Positions 57,337 to 64,000 of a stretch of DNA of 64,000 nucleotides are shown here, in pieces. The translations under genes were made by a program, and so were the position numbers. How positions within the stretch are numbered: the stretch's first letter is position 1; each line of letters starts with the position of its first letter. Under the pieces are notes generated by a model. That model was given only the letters and a program-made list of their open reading frames with translations, ran no database searches and was not told where the DNA came from. Source of the stretch: Aplectana chamaeleonis (taxonomy: Eukaryota > Nematoda > Chromadorea > Rhabditida > Cosmocercidae); assembly GCA_029168955.1 (NCBI GenBank), contig JAPDOI010000153.1, forward strand, positions 1-64,000, given 5' to 3'.

Positions 57337-57516
57337 CGTAGGGTAGTACTCCGGCACAATAGGGGTAGCATCCCAGAGCAGAGATCGAATTCAATCCCTT
57401 GTAGTCAGCAGCTGCTGCAGTTAGTTGTTAGCAGCAGCTGCTGCTGACAACGAGGGACTGAATCCGATGTCTGCTCTAGGATGCAACCCCTACTGTGCTG
57501 ACGTACTACCCTACGG
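57337..57516. mobile_element. Foldback MITE with CGTAGGGTAGTAC arms
   Basis: Arms of about 78 nt: GTAGGGTAGTACTCCGGCAC ... CAGCAGCTGCTG and the inverse, about 85% paired, with a CAGCAGCTGCTG-rich centre. Confidence 0.7.
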
Positions 57517-57529
57517 GTGTGTGCTCTGG

Positions 57530-57865
57530 CTATGAGAGTTTTGGCCGAAAAATAGACGATGAATAGCCACAAAATGCCTGCTCTCCGCGTAGTAGCCGAG
57601 AATCAGTCGGAAAATAGCTAGTTGCCGCGAAATAGCTATCAAATAATGCTCTCCAACAGAAGTATACGACTCAATCTTGAGGCAGATTCGGATGTCAACA
57701 CCGCCGTCGGTTCAGCTACCCCTGTTCACTCGCTTATTTCTCGCCTATTTCGCGAATAGCATGGTCGCAGCCGCGTAGTAGCTAGGAAATAATCGAGAAA
57801 TGTTCAAAAATAGCTCACCAGGAACAGCCGTTGAGCCTGGTGGGCTATTCTCGGCCAAGACTCTC
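57530..57865. mobile_element. DNA element with GAGAGTYTTGGCCGARAATAG ends
   Basis: GAGAGTTTTGGCCGAAAAATAG (57534) and the inverse CTATTCTCGGCCAAGACTCTC (57847-57867). Inside are repeated 'GAAATAGCTA' and 'TAGTAGC' words. Non-coding. Confidence 0.6.
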
Positions 57866-57939
57866 AGAGTGAATGCTTTTGATGATGTTCTATCCGTCAT
57901 TGACGCATCATTGCTACTATCAACATTTTATAGACATAT

Positions 57940-58310
57940 TTCATAGTCCTCACCGCAAGCGCGGCGGGCTAAGAAAGTTTTCACCGTGCAAAACGAGCGA
58001 GAAACAACTATGAAATCCCCGACGGCACCGCCATGGCGGTGCGGGTCAAGGTTGGGCCTCAAATGTGACATGCACAGAAATTCCTAACTTGCATTTGCGT
58101 ATACGTTAGCCTAAAATAGCTCTAGAATGATTTATGTTGGAGTGGAGGTGAACTGAGAAGCGAGTATTGATTCCAATGATGAAACCGCCACGGCGGTTTT
58201 GGCTGTCCTGAATGGGTGGTGCGCGCGTCCCGCGCCGCGGGAATTCTCATAGTCCACCGCGCTTCCCGCGCGTACCGCTCTTGCGATGGAGACTATGAAA
58301 AATGCCATGA
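57940..58310. repeat. GC hairpin-rich repeat
   Basis: 'CATAGTCCTCACCGC' (57947) and 'CATAGTCCACCGCGC' (58248) as direct copies; local stems GGCACCGCCATGGCGGTGC and CCGCCACGGCGG; 'CGCGCG' tracts. Possibly two related foldbacks. Confidence 0.4.
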
Positions 58311-58549
58311 GTGATTCCTGCAGTTCCGTAGATATTAGATTACAGATAATATAAAGGTGTTCAAAATTACACCCTCTTCATTTGAAAAAAAGTTACAATG
58401 CAAAAGAGGGTATTTTTTTCTGAAAATTTTTGTTTTCTGGCCGCTTTGGCCTTTCTATTTTCTGACCAATTCGATTTCCTGTTTTCTGATTTTTTTTTGA
58501 ATATTTCCGCACATCCCTGTTTCCAATTCTCTCAAAAAGGGACAGACAC

Positions 58550-58995
58550 AATACGGTTCGCAAGATTTGGTGATAAAGCGCGCGTGGACGCGTCTTTTGA
58601 TAACGCTTCAAACTCAACTTCGAGTGAAACTAGGGTGATATTCATGACCCTGGCGTTGAGGGCTACCCAATGATGTAAACTTTGTGGGGGTTTCGATAAG
58701 AAAAAAAAACTGGCAATCAGTCAGATTTGAAATTATGGTACCGTGGAGAAGGGACAGAGGCTAGAAACGCGCCCCCTTGGCCAAGATACCGTAATTAGAA
58801 ACCTGCCTGGTTGCGAAACTTCTTTAATTCTCAACGAGACCCCCAAAGGCTTAAACCATTGGGCAGCCCTCAACGCCATGATGATGAATATCACCCTAGT
58901 TTCACTCAAAGCTGAGTTTGAAGCGAGTTAACCAGAAGGAATAAAAAATACGCGGAAACGCGTCCTCGCGCGCTTTCTCGCTAATCCTACCAGCG
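58550..58995. mobile_element. Long inverted-repeat element, about 445 bp
   Basis: 'CGCTTCAAACTCA..TTYGAGTGAAACTAGGGTGATATTCAT' (58608-58645) and 'GGCGTTGAGGGCT.CCCAATG' are inverted at 58830-58935. Outer arms share GCGCGCG.GGACGCGT. Open frames across it are symmetry artefacts. Confidence 0.65.
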
Positions 58996-59250
58996 GTAGT
59001 GTACTTAAGCAGGCTAGCGAGCCATCAGAAACAGCTTCGCACCTCATAATGACTTATCTCTATTCCTCTTGACAACGAGGGGATCTTAAGTTCCTAAAAA
59101 CCTGCATTTCGCCCCGAAAGGTCTGCTAGGTCTAATTCTGATCAGACCCTAGCGGCACAATAGACCCAGTAGCAACCAACTAACAAGGGATAGGCAGTCG
59201 TGACAAATGCCTACTTTTGGTTGTCAACAGGAAGCGGTTAATGATGAATA

Positions 59251-59534
59251 AAGCCCCTTTCACACTTTGCCGGACGGCGGCGTCCGGTACGTCATGAGAT
59301 AGGGCTGCGGCGTCGGTGCGTCCCGCACTGCGATGTCGGCCGACCGACGTCGCACTGCGGTGAAATCATTGACACAACGTCGGAGCAAAATATGACTGAT
59401 CAAAACGTGTTGGTTTTGCCTCATATTTTGTACTGGAAAGTCGGAACTGACGGTTGTTTACCACAGCTTCACTCGCACTGCGGCACTCTTACAATGTGTC
59501 GGACGGCAACGTCCGGTAGGCTGTGAAAAGCGCT
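59251..59534. mobile_element. Second GCCCCTTTCAC-family MITE
   Basis: Ends AAGCCCCTTTCACACTTTGC and, inverted, AAAGCGCTTTTCACAGCCTA. Interior 'GTCGGCCGACCGACGTCGCA', 'GAAATCATTG.CAC.ACGTCGG' is the inverted counterpart of 52820-52935. About 284 bp. Confidence 0.7.
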
Positions 59535-59936
59535 TTAGATTCATCTGATGTCAACTACCCAGTCTGACAAAGTAGGATACGGATTGATGCTAAAAAGGAG
59601 GCAGACCAAGGGACTAGTTCAAGTGAAAACAGGTGAGCCTTTCAGAGCGATAGGTAAGTCACTTCGAGATAGAAGCACGTCTTCCGCGGCAAACAAGCCA
59701 AGCTATAGTTATGCACAGGAAAGGTTTGATTGAATCTTTTTCGAGAGCAGTCGACAACAAGGAGCGCGTGAGCTGAAACGTTTTTTCTCAATGATTACAA
59801 TATGTACCAACATACCGCTAAAAATCATAAAAAAACACAAAAGTGGGATTTCCGAGAAAAACTAAAGCTAATAAAATGAATTCGAAATCCTGATTATTAA
59901 AGTTTCCTGGATGAAACCCTTGTTTGACAAGGCATA

Positions 59937-60215
59937 CTGTGCTTATCTGGGTCAAATTCCGGTCCGCAATTGCGTCTCGACACGCTTTGCGGCCGCGCGC
60001 TTTCGAGTCGGAAGAGTGTCCAGCGCCGCAGCTGCCGATCTGTTGACTCAAGGTGGGTTTTAGAAACTGGAAACTAAACAAAACTGAAGAAAACTGTATA
60101 AAAAAGCCATATCGAGTCGGCTTTAGAGCTGGAAACTTGATTGATTCGAGCGCGTGCGGCCGCAAGGCGTGATGAGACGCAATTGCGGACCGGAATTTAA
60201 CCCAGATAAGCACAG
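59937..60215. mobile_element. TA-flanked MITE, 279 bp
   Basis: TA at 59935-59936 and 60216-60217. Arms of about 72 bp begin CTGTGCTTATCTGGGT and include AAATTCCGGTCCGCAATTGC and GCGGCCGC. Centre AT-rich. Tc1/mariner-like target. The box CCGGTCCGCAATTGCG is shared with 11281-11486. Confidence 0.8.
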
Positions 60216-60217
60216 TA

Positions 60218-60827
60218 GATGACAATAGTTACAAACTCATTAAATTCGTTAAGTCTTCAACTCTGACAGCTTTAAGGACTTACTGGAAAACCATTAGTCA
60301 ATGACACCAAGTAAAAGCCGGCAAAATTTCCGTTACTTCTGAAACAATGGCACACAAGGTAGTCAAATTATTTAAAAGCACGATGAGTGGATGAAGGTTC
60401 TCTGGCCATGACCACGGTCAAGCGGGCCGATGTCTCAGGCATCGGCAAGATTTTTTTGTTTCGAAAACCCTACAAAGATTTTTTTCTAAAAAATGAAGTC
60501 CTCCCGAGCATCAAAAATCCAACCGACACTGGAACTGAATCAGAAAAAAAATTTCAAAATCACTTTTTCTTTTTTCAAAAGTATGTCTATACATACGCAT
60601 GGAAAAAATTAAACGCAAGAACATCTGAGAAAAAATATTTTGGTGGATACTGTGGATTCATACATAACCTCACAACTTTTAATTTTTGCCACATTTCACA
60701 ATCCGTCAAACCCTCCTGAACCTAATTTTCAATTTTCGTCCTAGTCACGGAGATTCAAACGCTAGTGGGAAACCTCAGACCTCCTTATGGAAACAAACAG
60801 CTCTTCCGCGGTGGCAAATGACTGACT
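60218..60827. other. No gene seen
   Basis: AT-rich; the 110-codon frame at 60387-60719 is Phe/Lys-rich and unsupported. Confidence 0.3.
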
Positions 60828-61225
60828 AGTATACTTAGTATCCGAATCACTCCATTTCGGATATCCGACCGGATATCCGAGATTCGGATAATCCGATATC
60901 CGAAAATTTGAAAACACGCATTATCTGAATCGAACCAATATCCGGGAAATTTAAAATCGGCATTATCTGAATCGAACCATTATCCGAAGGGTCAAAAATT
61001 CGGATAAAATCGGATAAAAACGGATAAAAATCGGATAAAAACCGGATAAAACGGATAAAATTTGCGTAAAATCGGATAAAACGGATAAAAATCGGATAAA
61101 AACCGGATAAAACGGATAAAATTTGCGTAAAATCGGATAAAAGCGGATAAAACGGATAAAAATCGGTTCATTTTAGGTTAAATGTAGGAAAGTGTGTGTG
61201 GGTGCGTGTGTGTGTGTGTGTGCGT

Positions 61226-61283
<58 letters not shown>

Positions 61284-61980
61284 TGTGTACGTGTGTACGT
61301 GTGTACGTGTGTACGTGTGTACGTGTGTATGTGTGTATTTGTGTATGTGTGTATGTGTGTATGTGTGTATGTGTGTATGTGTGTGTATGTGTGTGTGTGT
61401 ATGTGTGTATGTGTGTGTATGTGTGTATGTGTGTATGTGGGTATGTGTGTATGTGTGTACGTGTATATGTGTGTATGTGTGTATGTGGGTATGTGGGTAT
61501 GTGTGTATGTGTGTATGTGTGTGTGTATGTGTATGTGTGTATCTGTGTGTATGTGTGTGTATGTGGGTATGTGTGTATGTGTGTATGTGTGTATGTGTGT
61601 GTATCTGTGTATCTGTGTGTGTATGTGTGTATGAGTGTATGTGTATGTGTGTATGTGGGTATGTGTGTACGTGTGTATGTGTGTATGTGTGTATCTGTGT
61701 GTGTGTATGTGTATGTGTGTATGTGTGTATGTGTGTACGTGTGTATCTGTGTATGTGTGTTGCCTGAGGTTTGTTCCGATAATATCCGAAATTTATCCGA
61801 AATTATCCGACGGATATCCGTATCCGAATCATTGGAAAAATGGCATTATCTGAATCGATCCAATATCCGAAAATTTGAAAAAACGCATTATCTGAATCGA
61901 ACCAATATCCGGTAAATTCAAAATGGCATTATCCGAATCGATCCATTATCCGAGGAATTACCTTCGGATAACAAGTATAC
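60828..61980. mobile_element. Element with AGTATACTT ends, GGATAA arrays and a TG core
   Basis: AGTATACTTAGTATCCGA (60828) is inverted at 61963-61980. Both flanks carry many 'ATATCCGA', 'ATTATCTGAATCGA.CCA' and 'GGATAT' words. 60995-61170 is a quasi-tandem (A/C)CGGATAAAA array. The centre is a long TG/TGTA microsatellite. No coding. Confidence 0.6.
61192..61762 (+). repeat. (TG)n / (TGTGTA)n microsatellite, about 570 bp
   Basis: Starts as pure TG, then shifts to GTGTGTAC and GTGTGTAT units with scattered GTGGGTAT. All three forward frames read as Cys/Val/Tyr strings (146-239 codons) purely because the repeat lacks stops; these are not genes. Confidence 0.9.
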
Positions 61981-61989
61981 TGACTAGGG

Positions 61990-62500
61990 TCTGATGCCAG
62001 CGCAGACTGGAGTTTTGAAAATGGTCTGTTGTGTGTTGTGGGGAAGGTGTTAAAGATGCAGACTCATATGCGGTAAATTTCCTTAATGCAAATGGGTAGA
62101 TATAACAGCAAAATCTTAATTTTCTGAATTTCAGAATATTGAACGTTTTCAGCCCAAATTTGGCCCAGGGAGGTCATTAGGGCCGCTGGGAACGAATATA
62201 AGGTCCATTTTCAGTCTCTCGGAAGACTACTGCAAGTTACAGTGCGAAAACTTTCATTTGTCCACGATAACCTACCGTTACCTTCCGGAAAACTGGAAGT
62301 GGGCCTTGTGTTCGTGTTCAGCGCCCCAAACAACCCCATTGTACAGAGTTTGGGCTGCAAGTGTTCAAATTTCTAAAATTCAGAGAAAAAAAGACTTTTT
62401 GTCGTTTTTGATCTACACATGTGCATTAGGGAAATTTAACGTACTTCAAATTGTTTATTTTCATCTACCCCACAATATTCAACAGATCATTTTTTAAGAT
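61990..62500. repeat. Fragment of the CAAGGG-type family
   Basis: 'TTCGTGTTCAGCGCCCC' and 'CTACCGTTACCTTCCG' match the interior of 37056-38041 and 21950-22170. Confidence 0.45.
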
Positions 62501-62541
62501 TCCGGTTGCGCTGGGATCAGTACTTAATAAAGGATACTCGT

Positions 62542-62661
62542 TTATACTTTCGCCAGAAAGCGGCGCGGCGAAGTGCAACTCTGTGATACCGATCAAGCGG
62601 CGCCGCACGATCAATATAATGGAATTGCATTTCGCAGCGCCGCTCTGCGGCTGAAGTAAAG
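62542..62661. mobile_element. Small foldback, TATACTTTCGCC family, copy 2
   Basis: TATACTTTCGCCAGAAAGCG (62543) pairs with GCGGCTGAAGTAAA (to 62660). Inner GGCGCGGCGAAGTGCA / TGCATTTCGCAGCGCC. Same family as 40815-40935. Confidence 0.6.
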
Positions 62662-63661
62662 ACTCTTAAGATTTGTGGTTCGATCCACGGCGTTCTTGCA
62701 GTGGCTGTTAGGTTATCCGCGGCGCTAGCAGGACGGTTCGATGCGCATCCACGGCCTTAGGGATAGATCGTAATGTGTACCCTGGTGCGAACGAAGTATA
62801 TAAAACCATCGGAGGTAAATTACTGATTCTTGCAATGATTCCGCGGCGTCTCAGATCAATGGTTTTGAAGTTGTCTTGATGACAAACAGGTGTTAGGCGG
62901 CGTTCAGAGTTTTCGCGAGGCGACATGTAAGGACGAAGTTAAATTCGTGCCGTGCAGGTATTCAGATGCTAGCGCTGCGGGAACGCTGGGCCATAACACT
63001 CAAATGCGTTCGTACGCAATTTCGCGTAAACAAGCAACAGCAGTTTTTTAGTAACTGTATCAACAGTTTTTTCGTGTTTGTTTGAGTGCATCTTTTTTTG
63101 TTTGAGTGGTCTCAAATATACCTACTTTATAGCTTTCGTCGTTAGATTTAGTTGAGTTGATGAAATAACTCTGAGGAAAACAAGCAACAAAATTTCCTTC
63201 GCGCGAAGAACATCGCGTCGCAATGCATTGCAAGATGTCGCGAAACTCTGAAGCCACATCAGAGGTGGGGTTTTAGATTGGGTACATTTATTTCATTAAT
63301 TTGACTGATGCTTCAAATATTTTTTTCAAGAACTCCACTTCCAAAGTACAATTGTAATAAAGTACAAATCCTTAGTCAACTACATTATATTCATACTTCA
63401 CTACGACTACGACGAGAGATATAGAAGAAAAATCCAATCCCAAGTCTAAATGATATGTTAAGTTGGTCCGATAGTTATAGGCCAGCAAATTTTTCCTTGC
63501 CCGTCTGTGATCTCACAAGGGTAGTACTCCATTCGAATGACTTTCCTCTAATTAATGGCTGTTATCGATACTCAAACAAAAACTCGATCTACTATCAACT
63601 TCACATTAAAGGCGGCTAACACGCTCGCAAATGTGGTTGGGATAACTACGGAAATAGAATG
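62662..63661. other. No gene seen
   Basis: No exon or structured repeat recognised. Confidence 0.3.
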
Positions 63662-63987
63662 GTATGGCTCAGAACACAACGCATTTTGAAGCGTCAAAAA
63701 CGACCCACAATGCCGCTACACGAGCGAGAAGTTGGCCCGCCCCTGTATTTGCCGTCTCCTCCAGAATGAGGGTCCTAGGCCATTTCCACCGTCGTCAATG
63801 AATATGGTTTACTCACTGTACTTATGGCACCACTCACAAACGTCGCCGACGGTGACAATGGTCTAGCACCACTGTTTTGTAGGAGGATGCAAATACAGGG
63901 GGCGGAGAAATACAGGGGCGAGGCTATTTCCTCACTCGTGTAGCGGCATTTTGGGCCGCTTTCGACACCTAAAAATGCGTAGCCATT
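63662..63987. mobile_element. Foldback element, about 326 bp
   Basis: Arms of about 130 nt: 'AATGCCGCTACACGAGYGAG', 'CGCCCCTGTATTTG' and 'CACCGTCG' on the left are all inverted on the right, where an extra 'CCCCTGTATTT' copy is present. Outer GCATTTT pairs. Confidence 0.65.
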
Positions 63988-64000
63988 GTTTTCTGAGTCA

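Noticed and set aside
59548..59733. 'MSTTQSDKVGYGLMLKRRQT' frame followed by GTGAGC and GTAAGT
   Set aside because: Directly abuts a MITE end; donors present but no acceptor-linked partner.
61192..61915. Three overlapping plus-strand open frames of 146-239 codons rich in Cys, Val and Tyr
   Set aside because: They are the three frames of a TG/TGTA microsatellite, which cannot contain stops; not coding.
1..64000. CRISPR arrays, rRNA genes, bacterial operons
   Set aside because: Nothing of the kind; spliced exons, SL1 and LINEs show a eukaryotic nematode-type genome.

Overview
The window looks like a repeat-rich stretch of a nematode genome. Three things point there. Short introns (59-96 nt) with TTTCAG-type acceptors join most of the real exons. 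A 22-nt stretch at 50603-50624 matches the nematode spliced leader SL1 at 21 positions. The mobile elements (CR1/Jockey-like and RTE-like LINEs, mariner, many foldback elements) are of the kinds found in large clade V parasitic nematode genomes. A strongylid, perhaps a hookworm, is my guess; the sequence alone does not prove it.

Layout. 1-5 kb: one antisense Jockey/CR1-like LINE and three 5'-truncated sense LINE tails in a row, lying against the 3' side of an acyl-CoA-binding-domain gene (5.16-5.74 kb, minus). A possible plus-strand gene starts at 6.35 kb. 6.7-17.4 kb is almost entirely dispersed repeats and foldback elements. 17.5-21.6 kb is a nearly full-length, decayed minus-strand LINE with a DNA element cleanly inserted in its endonuclease domain. 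22.6-30.9 kb holds the best gene: a TATA promoter, two tiny 5' exons coding a signal peptide, and two widely spaced Tyr/Gln/Asn/Ser/Gly-rich 3' exons that share the same splice phase. 33.1-40.0 kb, minus: a small, probably mitochondrial, basic protein spread over four candidate exons with about 3-kb introns full of transposons. 44.4-45.0 kb, minus: the C-terminal exons of a SEC31/SRA1-type domain protein. 48.9-50.0 kb, minus: the C-terminal exons of an unrecognised Ser/Thr-rich protein. 50.6-51.5 kb: a reverse-transcriptase fragment headed by SL1. 52.2-56.3 kb: a four-deep nest (RTE LINE, then a Harbinger-like element, then a hAT-like element, then a second Harbinger-like MITE). 57-64 kb: mostly foldback elements, a (TG)n-filled element and no convincing gene.

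The genes do not form an obvious pathway. Most of the information lies in how transposons have layered into introns and into one another. Exon calls rest on splice-site, phase and peptide-likeness arguments only; no database search was possible.
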